64,000 bases of DNA from Sphingomicrobium flavum (GTDB lineage: Bacteria > Pseudomonadota > Alphaproteobacteria > Sphingomonadales > Sphingomonadaceae), in contig NZ_CP102630.1 in NCBI RefSeq assembly GCF_024721605.1, positions 806,001-870,000 on the forward strand, in the 5' to 3' direction. This document shows positions 42,124 to 51,727 of the stretch, in pieces; positions within the stretch are counted from its first letter, which is position 1, and each line of letters opens with the position of its first letter. Under the pieces are notes generated by a model, which was not told where the DNA came from, did not search any database, and worked only from the letters and a program-made list of their open reading frames with translations. The position numbers were made by a program, and so were the translations under genes.

Positions 42124-43428
42124 ATGCTGGCCAGATTGACTGCGGAGAATTTTTTGCGTTTCGACGATCGCATCGCGACCTTGCTCACCCTGCCTGGCGG
42201 GAATGAGCATGAAGTGACCCTGCGCTGGCGCCAGCTGGTGGATGTCGCTGCGCGTGCGGGCGAGGCGGATGAAAAGAGCGCACCCTATATTGCCGCCCTT
42301 GCCGTGATCCGCGCCGATGCGCCCTCCGTGCCGCTGGCCATCCGTGCCGCCGCAGCGCGCTCGATCGCCGGTCGGCCCATCCCGCACAGCCTGGTGGAGC
42401 TCTTCGCGGCCGATCGCCTGGCCGTGAATGCGCCGCTGCTGGCGGCCGCCCCGGGCCAAATCGGCCTGCTGCGCCGCCTGCATGTCGCCGCCGATGCCGA
42501 CAGTCGCCGTTTCCTCGAGACGCTCCATCCGCAACTTGTCTCGCCCGATCCGGCCGGTCCCAGCCTGCATGATGTCGTCGCAAGGGTCGAAGCCTATAAG
42601 GAGGTCATCGCCGATGCGCAGGATGGACCGCCGCGTCCCAAGCGCGAGCGGGAAGCGCCCGCGCTGCCGCCGCGCCCCGCACCGCGACCTCGACCCGATA
42701 GTCCCGCCGCCGCGCCTGCACCGACTATGACTGCTTCCAACGTCATTACACGCCCTGCTCCTGTCGTCAGCGATGCCAAATCGGTGCGCGAGCTCGTGCA
42801 TGAATTGCGCACGCCTTTGAACGCCATCATCGGCTTTGCCGAGATCATCGACGGCGAATATCTGGGCCCCGCCAATAAGCCCTACCGCACACGCGCCGCA
42901 GAGATCGTCGCCCAGGCACGGATCCTTCTGGGAGCGATCGAGGATCTGGATTTTGCCGCGCGCCTGCGCAGCGGTTCGGTCGCCGACAATGCCGAGCCTG
43001 TCGCCGTCTCCGCATTGCTGAAAGAACTGGTCACCGAGCTTCGCCCGCAGGCCGACCGTGTTGGCGCCGCCGTCGAACTGGCGCAGGAGCAAGACGTCGA
43101 CGCAAAGATCGATCGGATCCTCGCTGCGCGCTTGCTGCGCCGACTGCTGTCCGCGCTGCTGGCCACGTCGCAGCCGGGCGAGGCGATTGCGCTTAAGGCG
43201 TCGACACGCAATACGGCGATGCGCTTCATCATGCGGCGTCCGCGCGCCTTGTGGGGATTGAGCAAGGACGCGCTGTTCGATCCGGCGTTCAAGCTGGAAG
43301 GCGAAGGCCAGGCCTTGCTCGGGCTCGGCTTCTCGCTGCGCCTGGTGCGCGGCCTTGCACGCGTCGCCGGCGGCGATCTCCTGATCGATGCCGAAGCGAT
43401 CCTGCTCGACCTGCCAATCCTGGATTGA
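42124..43428 (+). CDS. Histidine-kinase-like protein with degenerate ATPase domain
   Basis: A 434-residue soluble protein: N-terminal helical domain (1-160), Pro/Arg-rich linker (about 165-215), a HisKA dimerisation domain with the phospho-accepting box VRELVHELRTPLNAIIGFAEI (His near residue 224), and a C-terminal domain in which only the G2-type GLGFSLRLVRGLA is recognisable. The N-box asparagine and the DxGxG box that bind ATP-Mg are missing, so autokinase activity is doubtful; it may act as a phosphotransferase or regulator. Start ATG 42124 follows GAGGGG; another ATG lies 45 bp upstream. Confidence 0.78.
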   Translation: MLARLTAENFLRFDDRIATLLTLPGGNEHEVTLRWRQLVDVAARAGEADEKSAPYIAALAVIRADAPSVPLAIRAAAARSIAGRPIPHSLVELFAADRLAVNAPLLAAAPGQIGLLRRLHVAADADSRRFLETLHPQLVSPDPAGPSLHDVVARVEAYKEVIADAQDGPPRPKREREAPALPPRPAPRPRPDSPAAAPAPTMTASNVITRPAPVVSDAKSVRELVHELRTPLNAIIGFAEIIDGEYLGPANKPYRTRAAEIVAQARILLGAIEDLDFAARLRSGSVADNAEPVAVSALLKELVTELRPQADRVGAAVELAQEQDVDAKIDRILAARLLRRLLSALLATSQPGEAIALKASTRNTAMRFIMRRPRALWGLSKDALFDPAFKLEGEGQALLGLGFSLRLVRGLARVAGGDLLIDAEAILLDLPILD

Positions 43429-43462
43429 AGCGGCGCCCGACTGCCGCTAGGGCAGGCGCCGG

Positions 43463-43539
43463 GGGCCCGTAGCTCAATTGGTTAGAGCTGACCGCTCATA
43501 ACGGTTAGGTTGCAGGTTCAAGTCCTGCCGGGCCTACCA
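43463..43539 (+). tRNA. tRNA with CAT anticodon (probably tRNA-Ile2, lysidine type)
   Basis: 77 nt with encoded CCA. Acceptor GGGCCCG/CGGGCCT, D-arm GCTC...GAGC, anticodon loop CTCATAA, T-arm GCAGG-TTCAAGT-CCTGC. The CAT anticodon fits elongator Met or Ile2; the C4-G69 and C5-G68 acceptor pairs favour Ile2, whose C34 is converted to lysidine by TilS. Confidence 0.9.
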
Positions 43540-43613
43540 TTTTCACCATCGTGCCGAACTGGCAATTCTGGCCCGATGATGGCATGATGGCCCCATCAGG
43601 GGGAGCTATCGTC

Positions 43614-45623
43614 ATGTTGACCTTCATCCGCGCCATTTGGTTCGCCTTCCTTCTCGTGGCGAGCCCGCAGGCGGCGGCACAGATGACGCCGCCCGATGAC
43701 CCGCTTGAGGCGGTCCACCCCCAATGGCGCGATTTCCAGCCGCAATATCGGCCCGGCCGCTGCCCCTTCGGCGATGCGTTCGACCATGACATCGTCAGCT
43801 GCGGCAGCGTGCTGGTTCCCGAGGATCGGCGCGATCCCGCCAGCAGCCTGATCCGGATTGAGGTCATGCGCGTGAAGCCGACCGAGGACGCGCCAGCGGG
43901 CAATGCGATCGTGCGCCTCGAAGGCGGCCCGGGTGGCCCGGGGCTCAGCGCGCTGCGCGCGACCTATTATAGCGGCGAGCAGGGCGAATGGATGCGCGCG
44001 CTTGGCGAACTCATTTTCTTCGACCAGCGCGGGGTAGGGGCGTCGGAACGGCAATTTTGCCGTGGTCTGCCCCAATTCTACCAGTTCGGGGCAATTGCAT
44101 CGCGCGACGGCGCCCGCCGTGTCGTGGAGCGCACCAACGAATGCCTGGAAGAAGCCCGGCGGGAAGGCATCGCCATCGCCGCCTATGACAATTGGCAGAA
44201 CGCGCTCGACGTTCGCGACCTGCGCAAGGCGCTCGGTTTCAAGCAATGGAACCTCTACGGCATCTCCTATGGCACCAAGCTTGGCCAGGCGGTCATGATG
44301 GTCGATGCGCCAAGCATTCGCGCCGCGGTGCTGGATTCGGTGGTGCCCACGGGGCAGGCCGACACAAGGGTCGGGATCACTGGCGAAAATCTGGAGCAGG
44401 CGCTGGGCGTGGTGGCCGATGCATGCAAGGCCGATGTCTCTTGCAATGCTGCCTATCCCGATCTTGCCGAGCGTTTCTGGGCGGTGATCGAGGCTTATGG
44501 CGACAAGCCCTTGAAGCTTGATGGCGTGGCCCGCCAATCCTTCCCGACAGGCGACGTCCTCGTCGACGATGTGACGGTCGCGCAACTCTTGTTCCAGCTG
44601 CTCTATTCGCGACCGCTCTATGGCGACTTGCCCTTGCTCCTCGAAGCGCTGGAGGAGCGCAATGTGGCGGCACTGCGCGCTTATGCCGATGTCGGCGCAC
44701 GCGTCTTCGGCCGCGAATATGGGACGGGGATGGCGCAGATCATCGCCTGTTCGTCCGAAGCGCCGTACACGGCAGAGCGCGCAGCGGAGCTTGTGCGCCG
44801 GTCGCCACGTGTCGAGCCGCGCATCACGATGCGGCTGCCGGAGGATTGCGACGCCACGGGAATGCTGGGCTTCGACCCCAGCTATCGCATGCTGGAAAGC
44901 GACATTCCGACCCTGGTCGTCGCAGGCGCTGCCGATCCGATCACTCCGGTCCAGTCGTCCGAATCGATCCTGCCCGGCCTTGCCAACGCCACCTATGTGG
45001 AGTTCCCCTATGCGGGACATGGCGGTCTCTTCTCGGCCGACGAATGCGGCGAGGATATTCTGTCCAGCTTCATCGCCGATCCGAACGCCGCGGCCGACAC
45101 CAGCTGCGCCAAGGAGATGGAGCCACCGAAATTCGTCACATCATGGCGCCGTACAGATGCCGCCTACGCCTTCGCCAAGCCCATCATCGATGGCGCCCGG
45201 CCGCCGCATCTCCTCGTGCTGGTGCTGGGGCTGCTGGTCGGACTGGTGGCCTATCCGCTCGCCGCCATCGGTCGCTGGTGGGATCGTCGCCGACGCATGG
45301 AACGTCCTGCGGTCCGTGCGGTCCGGCTAGCGTCCTGGGGCGGTTTTGCCCTGTCGACAACCGCCGTCGCGCTGGCCGGCAAGCTTGCCTTCGACTGGGT
45401 CAGCAATCATCCGCTCGGGCTGCCGATGGGGCTGCCGAGCGGTGTGATGTGGTCTGGGATCCTGGCCCTGCTCGGCGTCGTTGCTGCGGGCTATGCGCTA
45501 TTCAAGGCGATGAAGACCCGGTCCAAGCTGCCGGTCGGCACGCTGATCGGCGCATCGCTTTCGCTGCTATTGGCGGTGGGCACCCTTGCACTACTCATCT
45601 CGATAGGGGCAGGGCCGGTCTAG
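43614..45623 (+). CDS. Secreted S33-like alpha/beta hydrolase with C-terminal membrane domain
   Basis: A 669-residue protein: signal peptide (FIRAIWFAFLLVASPQAAAQ), alpha/beta-hydrolase fold with oxyanion GGPGGPG, nucleophile in YGISYGTKLG (Ser near residue 223), Asp in GAADPITPVQSS and His in YAGHGGLF, the S33/tripeptidyl-aminopeptidase arrangement with a TAP-like C-terminal lobe. After about residue 530 come four hydrophobic helices (LLVLVLGLLVGLVAYPLAAI and others), an unusual membrane tail that would tether the enzyme. Start ATG 43614 follows GGGGGAG. It lies between two tRNA genes. Substrate unknown, likely peptides. Confidence 0.82.
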   Translation: MLTFIRAIWFAFLLVASPQAAAQMTPPDDPLEAVHPQWRDFQPQYRPGRCPFGDAFDHDIVSCGSVLVPEDRRDPASSLIRIEVMRVKPTEDAPAGNAIVRLEGGPGGPGLSALRATYYSGEQGEWMRALGELIFFDQRGVGASERQFCRGLPQFYQFGAIASRDGARRVVERTNECLEEARREGIAIAAYDNWQNALDVRDLRKALGFKQWNLYGISYGTKLGQAVMMVDAPSIRAAVLDSVVPTGQADTRVGITGENLEQALGVVADACKADVSCNAAYPDLAERFWAVIEAYGDKPLKLDGVARQSFPTGDVLVDDVTVAQLLFQLLYSRPLYGDLPLLLEALEERNVAALRAYADVGARVFGREYGTGMAQIIACSSEAPYTAERAAELVRRSPRVEPRITMRLPEDCDATGMLGFDPSYRMLESDIPTLVVAGAADPITPVQSSESILPGLANATYVEFPYAGHGGLFSADECGEDILSSFIADPNAAADTSCAKEMEPPKFVTSWRRTDAAYAFAKPIIDGARPPHLLVLVLGLLVGLVAYPLAAIGRWWDRRRRMERPAVRAVRLASWGGFALSTTAVALAGKLAFDWVSNHPLGLPMGLPSGVMWSGILALLGVVAAGYALFKAMKTRSKLPVGTLIGASLSLLLAVGTLALLISIGAGPV

Positions 45624-45625
45624 GC

Positions 45626-45702
<77 letters not shown>

Positions 45703-45752
45703 GACCAGGACGCGCCCACTAACAGAGCGGGCTGCCTTGTCAAACCCATTCT

Positions 45753-47468
45753 CTATAGCCGAGAACCCTTCAGTGGAACGTCCGCTTTTGCCCAGACGAT
45801 ATTGAACTGGTCTTTCACGCTTGACGCTTCGCCTTTCTTCCCTTGCGCATCCAACGCTTCGATGAGGCCCGCCATCGACCATCCGTTGCGCGGATAATCG
45901 GCCAGATCCTTGCGGTAGACGGCTTCAGCTTCCTGCATGCGCCCGGCCTTGATCAGCGCGTGGCCAAGCGACTGGCGGGTGGGGTAATACCAAAATGGCG
46001 GCTCCATATAGGGCAGCCCATCCTGCAGCGTAACGGCTGCGGAATAGGACTGGACCGCATCTTCGAACCGGCCCTCGGCCATGGCAACCTCGCCCGCGAG
46101 CAGGCCATGGGCGATGTTCAGCAAGGTGCTGGCTGGATAGTCAGCTGCGTCGAGGAAACGTATCTGGACGGTATCTTTCATGCTTTCGAGCGCCGCCAGC
46201 TCGGTCTTCGCAAGAACCGTTTCGCCTTGGTTGGCCAGGGCAACACCGCGCGCATAGTGCCAGATCCCCTTCGAATAATCGCGCGGCGTCGGGGGCGCTG
46301 CCATTGCCAGCAGTTCGTCCCACTTGGCGAACTGCACCATTGTTAGCGTCGGAATGGTCTTGAAGAACTCTACTGTCGGGAATTGCTCGATTTGTGCCAT
46401 CTGGACATTATCTGCCAGACGATTTGCCGCATTAAGCGCCATTTTGCTCTGGCCTGACATGCTGCTCGCCGCCCATAAGAAGTGGATGTTGTGGGGATAA
46501 TAGGCTGCCGGATAGAAGCCCTGCGCATTGCAGGCAGCGATATAGGCTTCATCAACCGCAGCCGCCCGAACATTCTGGACTGCGGCGTCATCATAGCGTC
46601 CAACCCGCCAATAAATGTGCGCGGGCATGTGGACGAGGTGACCAGATCCCGGAACAAGCGTGGACAGCCGGTCGGCCGCAGCCTCGGCCCGCCCCGGATT
46701 GTCGGACGCCTCCACGGCATGGATGTAGAGGTGGATGGCCAACGGATGGTTGGGGCTGCGCGCGAGGATGCGTTCCAGTGCGGCGATCACTTTCTTGGTA
46801 TCGTCCTTCGGTGTATTCCCGTCGGACCAATAGTCCCACGGCATCAAATTCATGAGAGATTCCGCATACATCGTCGCGGCATCGTCGTCGCCAGGGTGGG
46901 CCGCGACATAGCGTCCCATCGCGTCCGCATAAGCCTGGTCTAGTGGTTCGCGAGATGTATCTGCATCACCGTTGTAGCGCGCCGCCATGGCAGCGATCAG
47001 CGCTTGTTCTTCCGGTGTCGCATTATCCCTCAACGCGATCGCTCTGTTGATCGCAGCAAAGGCGCTGGTGCGTTCGGCCGGGCTCATCACGGCCTTGCCC
47101 TTGGCCGTCACATTGATGTTCGGCCCGGTGGCCATGGCTTCGCCCCAAAAACACATGGCGCAGGTCGGATCGAGCCGTTGGGCTGCGCGGAAGGACCGGA
47201 TGGACTCGGCGTGGTTGAAACCGAAAGCCAGCACCATGCCCTGATCGAAATAGCGCTGCGCGCCGGGGTGCTTCGTGCTGATCGGGCGATGATAATCTCC
47301 TATGCCCTCGAACAAGGGCGCACCCGCCATATCGACCAGCATAGCATCCGTGACATTTTCGCTGACCGCCTCGGCAGTCCTGACTGCCGGCCTAATTTCC
47401 CTGGTGGCGCACGACGACAATACAGCCGCCATCGCCGTGCAAAGCAGCGCGCTCTTCATCATATTCAT
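45753..47468 (-). CDS. TPR-containing lipoprotein
   Basis: A 571-residue lipoprotein: MNMMKSALLCTAMAAVLSSC with the lipid Cys at residue 20, then a long all-helical body with TPR-like units (AQRYFDQGMVLAFGFNHAESIRSF, AMCFWGEAMATGPNIN, PTRQSLGHALIKAGRMQEAEAVY). Proteins of this type are found in many Gram-negatives without a defined function. GAGGGG precedes ATG 47468 by 7 bp. The gene is somewhat AT-richer than its surroundings (29 of 60 G+C in 46381-46440). It follows the M28 peptidase gene on the same strand by 62 bp. Confidence 0.82.
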   Translation of the reverse strand: MNMMKSALLCTAMAAVLSSCATREIRPAVRTAEAVSENVTDAMLVDMAGAPLFEGIGDYHRPISTKHPGAQRYFDQGMVLAFGFNHAESIRSFRAAQRLDPTCAMCFWGEAMATGPNINVTAKGKAVMSPAERTSAFAAINRAIALRDNATPEEQALIAAMAARYNGDADTSREPLDQAYADAMGRYVAAHPGDDDAATMYAESLMNLMPWDYWSDGNTPKDDTKKVIAALERILARSPNHPLAIHLYIHAVEASDNPGRAEAAADRLSTLVPGSGHLVHMPAHIYWRVGRYDDAAVQNVRAAAVDEAYIAACNAQGFYPAAYYPHNIHFLWAASSMSGQSKMALNAANRLADNVQMAQIEQFPTVEFFKTIPTLTMVQFAKWDELLAMAAPPTPRDYSKGIWHYARGVALANQGETVLAKTELAALESMKDTVQIRFLDAADYPASTLLNIAHGLLAGEVAMAEGRFEDAVQSYSAAVTLQDGLPYMEPPFWYYPTRQSLGHALIKAGRMQEAEAVYRKDLADYPRNGWSMAGLIEALDAQGKKGEASSVKDQFNIVWAKADVPLKGSRL

Positions 47469-47530
47469 GTGCAATCCCCTCTCAACACCGCACCACATAA
47501 CATGATGCAGGTTAAAAGTGGAGAGGAGGT

Positions 47531-48901
47531 CTATTTCTCGATGCCGCCTGACATCACTGCCAGCATCGTCACCCAAGCCGCGACGTTCTGCTGCAGCTGC
47601 TGCTTGTCGATCTTGTCGAGCGTGTCGTTGGGCGTGTGGTGGAGGTCGAAATAGCGGCTGCCATCCTGGCGCAGGCTGATGCCGGGCGCGCCCTCGCGCA
47701 TCAACGGCCCGATGTCGGCGCCGCCAGCCTGTTCATAACTGCCCGATACGATGGATAGCGGATAGAGCGCTAGGCGCAGTGCATCGGCCTCCGCCTTGCG
47801 TTCCGCGCCCAGATTGGTGGTGACTTGCCAGACGCGGTCGGCACCAAAATCGCTCTCGGCCACAGCATGGTAGTCATTGCCGTCATGACGCTCGGCAAAG
47901 GCCGCGCCGCCATGGATTCCGACTTCTTCGGCGCCAAACCAGACGATTTCGATGGTCCGATAGGGGCGGCCCGCATCCATGATCCGCTTGGCCGCCGCCG
48001 CCACGATGCCGCAGCCCGCGCCATCATCGAATACACCCGGGCTGTTGTCCCAACTGTCGAGATGGCAGGAGACCAGCAGTTTTTTGGCGTCCGAATTGCG
48101 CCCCGGCACTTCGGCAATCACATTGCCGCTTGTCTGCTCGCCGATCTGGCGGGGGGTCATGAGAAGGTGGAGCGTGACTGGGCGCCCGCGCTTGAGCATG
48201 CGCTGCAACTGCTCGGCATCGGGTACGGACAGAGCGCCCGCCGGGATGGGTGTCGCATCGCCAAAGCTGATGCTGCCGGTATGCGGCATGCGATCACTGT
48301 CGGTGCCGATGGATTTCACGATGATCGCAGCGGCGCCCCGTTCGCTGGCGACGCGCGGTCCCTGAAAGCGCGGCGTCCCGTAAGCGCTATAACCCGACCC
48401 ATCCTGATTGGCGGGCATGGCATGGCTGATGAAGACGATCTTGCCGGCAATGTCCGCGGTCGGTGCGGCAAGGAAAGCGGCATAATCGTCATAGCCGACG
48501 ACTTCGGCGGTCAAGCCGTCAGGCCCGGTAGAACCCGACTGACCGAATGCGGTCACGATCAGCTCCTGGGGAAAGGGGGCGATCACATGGGCTTTTTCTT
48601 CGCCGCGCACCCAGGTCGGCATCTGGAATTCCTCAACGCGCACATTGGCGAAGCCCAGCGCCTCGAGCCGTTTGACCGACCAGGCGCGCGCCCGCGCTTC
48701 GGCCTCAGTCCCGCCGAGCCGCGGCCCAACTTCGGTCGTCAGCCCTTCGGTGATGTCATAGGCCAACGTGTCGTCGAGCGCTGCGGTGCGAAGCTCTGCT
48801 ATCTGCTCGGCCGGCACCTCAGAAGGTTGGGCAGCGGCGATAAGGGCAGGGGTGAGGGCGAGGAGCGCGGTGCGCGAGAGGAGCTTGGTCATGGGGCGCA
48901 T
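47531..48901 (-). CDS. Secreted M28 family metallopeptidase
   Basis: A 456-residue zinc aminopeptidase or carboxypeptidase-Q-like enzyme: signal peptide (TALLALTPALIAAAQP), PA domain insert in the middle, and the M28 co-catalytic zinc ligands: SCHLDSWDNS (His, Asp), FDDGAGCG (Asp), WFGAEEVGIHGG (Glu-Glu), ESDFG (Asp) and DLHHTPNDTLDKI (His). It should cleave peptides in the periplasm. Methionines at residues 1 and 4 compete as start and neither has a clear ribosome-binding site. It follows the radical SAM gene by 35 bp. Confidence 0.9.
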   Translation of the reverse strand: MRPMTKLLSRTALLALTPALIAAAQPSEVPAEQIAELRTAALDDTLAYDITEGLTTEVGPRLGGTEAEARARAWSVKRLEALGFANVRVEEFQMPTWVRGEEKAHVIAPFPQELIVTAFGQSGSTGPDGLTAEVVGYDDYAAFLAAPTADIAGKIVFISHAMPANQDGSGYSAYGTPRFQGPRVASERGAAAIIVKSIGTDSDRMPHTGSISFGDATPIPAGALSVPDAEQLQRMLKRGRPVTLHLLMTPRQIGEQTSGNVIAEVPGRNSDAKKLLVSCHLDSWDNSPGVFDDGAGCGIVAAAAKRIMDAGRPYRTIEIVWFGAEEVGIHGGAAFAERHDGNDYHAVAESDFGADRVWQVTTNLGAERKAEADALRLALYPLSIVSGSYEQAGGADIGPLMREGAPGISLRQDGSRYFDLHHTPNDTLDKIDKQQLQQNVAAWVTMLAVMSGGIEK

Positions 48902-48936
48902 TGCTAACCCGCCAATGCCCGCCTGTCACCGCCTAT

Positions 48937-50007
48937 CTAGAGCAGGCGGAGCTGCGGCCCCTGCGGTGGTTCGAACAGGCTGCAATTGAGATTGAACTTG
49001 GCCCGACCCAGCCCATGATCGCGGCAGGCCTTCTCGAACCGTTTCCTGAACAGGTCGGCCCACACGCCCTGGCCGCGCAGGCGGCTGAAGAAGCGCGGAT
49101 CATTGTCCTTGCCCCCACGCAGGTCGCGGATCGTCGCCATCACCTTGCGCGCGCGATCGGGATAATGTTCGTCCAGCCAGGCCTTGAACAACGGCGCCAC
49201 CTCATGCGGCAGCCGCACCGGCAGGAAGAAGGCGCTCCTGGCGCCCGCCTCCGCGCCCGCCGCAACGATGGCTTCCATCTCCATATCGGTAATGTGGGGC
49301 ACTACCGGGCTGACCGACAGATAGGTCGGCACGCCTTCCTCGCTCAATGCCTTGATCGCCGCCAGTCGCTTGCGCGGGGCAGGGGCGCGAGGCTCCAGCG
49401 TGCGATGCACTTTGGGATCGAGCGATGTCACCGACAATGCCACCGCCGCCAGCCCCATCCTCGCCGCCGGCCCGATAATGTCGAGATCGCGCACCACCCG
49501 GTCGGACTTGGTGGTGATGGTGAAGGGATGCTTCAGCTCGAACAGGGTCTGCAGAACACTTCGCGTGATCTTGTAACGCGTTTCAATGGGCTGGTAGGGA
49601 TCCGTGTTGGTGCCGAGCGCAATCGGTTTCACCTCATAGCCCTTGCGCCCCAATTCGGCATGGAGCAGCCCCGCCGCATCGGGTTTGGCGAACAGCCGGC
49701 TTTCGAAATCGACCCCGGGCGACAGGTCATGAAAGGCATGGCTAGGCCGCGCGAAGCAATAGATGCAGCCATGTTCGCACCCGCGATAGGGATTGATCGA
49801 GCGATCAAAGCCGATGTCGGGCGAACTGTTACGCGTGACGATGGTCCTGGGCCGCTCGATCGTCACAGTCGTGCGGCGCGGCGCGACCCCGTCATGCAAC
49901 TCGACTTCATCGAGCCAGTCGCCATCCACGATCCGCTCCTGCAACCCGAAGCGCAGCGGGGTGTCATTGCGCGTGGCGCCGCGCCCATGGTTCGACTCGA
50001 CCGGCAT
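48937..50007 (-). CDS. PA0069-family radical SAM protein
   Basis: A 356-residue radical SAM enzyme related to spore photoproduct lyase-like proteins. The [4Fe-4S] motif is CEHGCIYCFARPSHAFHDL (CxxxCxxC, near residue 77), preceded by NPYRG. The remainder matches the family: ALGTNTDPYQPIE, TRYKITRSVLQTL, ITTKSDRVVRD, SVTSLDPKVHRTLEPRA. Substrate unknown; photoproduct repair has been suggested for related groups but is not shown. It is upstream of the M28 gene on the same strand and 40 bp from the lytic transglycosylase gene. Confidence 0.92.
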   Translation of the reverse strand: MPVESNHGRGATRNDTPLRFGLQERIVDGDWLDEVELHDGVAPRRTTVTIERPRTIVTRNSSPDIGFDRSINPYRGCEHGCIYCFARPSHAFHDLSPGVDFESRLFAKPDAAGLLHAELGRKGYEVKPIALGTNTDPYQPIETRYKITRSVLQTLFELKHPFTITTKSDRVVRDLDIIGPAARMGLAAVALSVTSLDPKVHRTLEPRAPAPRKRLAAIKALSEEGVPTYLSVSPVVPHITDMEMEAIVAAGAEAGARSAFFLPVRLPHEVAPLFKAWLDEHYPDRARKVMATIRDLRGGKDNDPRFFSRLRGQGVWADLFRKRFEKACRDHGLGRAKFNLNCSLFEPPQGPQLRLL

Positions 50008-50047
50008 GACGCCAGCCTAGGCGATCAGCAAGAACAAAACAAGAACA

Positions 50048-51727
50048 TTAAAGATCGGGATAGTCGGGCCAGCGATGCTGGGCGAGGTCGCGCAGAGCCT
50101 GCGGCTCGCTTCCCGCGAGCGCATGATAGACGAAATAATTGCGCAGAACGGCGGGCACATAGCCGCGCGTTTCCCAATAAGGCAGGCTTTCCATCCACAA
50201 GATCGGATCACCAAGATCGCGAATGCCATTCCACTGCTGCACCGGCACCGGCCCGGCATTATAGGCCGCGATCACGCGCGGCAGTTGGTCCTGCAGATAG
50301 CGATCGCGCCGCATCAATTCGATAAAGGCCTGGCCATGGTCGATATTGGTTTCGGCGCGCTTCAACTGGTCGGCGGTCACCGTCTGGCCGCGTGCTCGCG
50401 CGGTATCGCGCGCCGTGCCCGGGCGCACCTGCATCAGCCCGACCGCATCGGCGGGGCTCACCACCGTCTCGCGAAAATCGCTTTCCTGGATGATATGGGC
50501 AAAGGCCATGTAGGGATCGATCCGCCAGCCATTGTCGGGGCGCCAGCCGGGTGCCGGATAGCGATCCGACACATCGACGCGCGCACCGCGCGGCCCGTTG
50601 GTCGCCAGCCAGTATTGCGCGCTGCCAAGGCTTAGCCGCTTCGCCACCTCGATCAGGGCGCGGTGATCCTCGGCATTGCCGATCCGCGCCTGGTGCCGGA
50701 TCAGCTGCTCGGCCAGATGCCGCCGACCGGTCGCGGCAATGACGATGGCGCGTCGCACATTGGGAAGCGATTCCACACGCTGCAGCATTGCGGCATCGGG
50801 CGATGCCACGCGTTCGGGCGGGCGCCGGTCCATGCCCAGCGTGGCGCGCGCCACCTGGCCGTAGAAGGTCTCGACATCCTCGGCCGCCGCACGCATCCGC
50901 GCAGCCACCTGGTGCGGTCGCCCACAAGCCTGTTCGGCCCGCGCCGACCAGTAATGGCCACCTGCTGCGATTTCCCGATTGGTGGTCGCCAGCGCCGCCC
51001 AGCGAAACGCCGCAGAGGCCTCATTGCAATCGCCGGCGCGCCAGCTCGCCAGTCCTTCAAGGTAGGAGGCCCGCGCCGCCCATTCGCCGGCACCGTTGAG
51101 GCGTCCATCCTGGCCCAGGCGCCGCGCATCGTCATCGCGCCCGACGACATAATAGATGAAGGCCACGCGCTGCGCGATTTCGGCCAGCCCCTCTCGCGAC
51201 AGGCGGTCGCGCCCGGCCTGATAGATCGCTTCGGCCTGTTCGGGCGTATCGGCCTCGATCGAGGGGCGCAGATCGGCGCGCAGCGCGGCAGCCACCGGAT
51301 CATCGGTCTCGCGCGCTCGCAAGCGTCTTGGCCCAACGCCAAGCGTAATCATCCGCTGCTCGCTCACCACCGCCTGCGGATCCGCACCGCGCCGCTGAGC
51401 GAGCCGCGCCAATTGCCCTGCCTGGGGCAGATCACGGCCGCGCGCGATCAGCGCGACCAGTTCCTCTGCGCCAACCTCCGGCGATCCTGCGGCAAGGTAG
51501 AGTTCGGCGCGCAGCACGGCCTCCACCGGATCGCGCACATCCATCCGGTCCACCAGCGCGCGCGCCTGCGCCCAATTCTGCGCTTCGATCGCGAGCAAGA
51601 CGTCAAGCGGGGCAGGGGGCGGACCCTGCTGCACCACGGGCGCTGGCTGTTGTCGCGGCGTCGCCAGCGGCGCGAGGGGGTCGGCGTCCTGCAGGATCGC
51701 CGCCATGGCCAATAGGGAAAGCATCAT
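50048..51727 (-). CDS. Soluble lytic murein transglycosylase (SLT family)
   Basis: A 559-residue periplasmic enzyme that cleaves peptidoglycan glycan strands to 1,6-anhydro ends. A short hydrophobic N-terminus (MMLSLLAMAAILQ) may be the signal, followed by a Pro/Gln-rich linker, a superhelical alpha-solenoid (about 45-400), and the C-terminal catalytic domain with AHIIQESDFRETVVSPADAV and GLMQVRPGTARD (catalytic Glu near 428) and AYNAGPVPVQQW. The ATG overlaps the stop of the uracil-glycosylase-like gene (ATGA). Substrate is the cell wall; a role in turnover during growth is inferred. Confidence 0.9.
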   Translation of the reverse strand: MMLSLLAMAAILQDADPLAPLATPRQQPAPVVQQGPPPAPLDVLLAIEAQNWAQARALVDRMDVRDPVEAVLRAELYLAAGSPEVGAEELVALIARGRDLPQAGQLARLAQRRGADPQAVVSEQRMITLGVGPRRLRARETDDPVAAALRADLRPSIEADTPEQAEAIYQAGRDRLSREGLAEIAQRVAFIYYVVGRDDDARRLGQDGRLNGAGEWAARASYLEGLASWRAGDCNEASAAFRWAALATTNREIAAGGHYWSARAEQACGRPHQVAARMRAAAEDVETFYGQVARATLGMDRRPPERVASPDAAMLQRVESLPNVRRAIVIAATGRRHLAEQLIRHQARIGNAEDHRALIEVAKRLSLGSAQYWLATNGPRGARVDVSDRYPAPGWRPDNGWRIDPYMAFAHIIQESDFRETVVSPADAVGLMQVRPGTARDTARARGQTVTADQLKRAETNIDHGQAFIELMRRDRYLQDQLPRVIAAYNAGPVPVQQWNGIRDLGDPILWMESLPYWETRGYVPAVLRNYFVYHALAGSEPQALRDLAQHRWPDYPDL

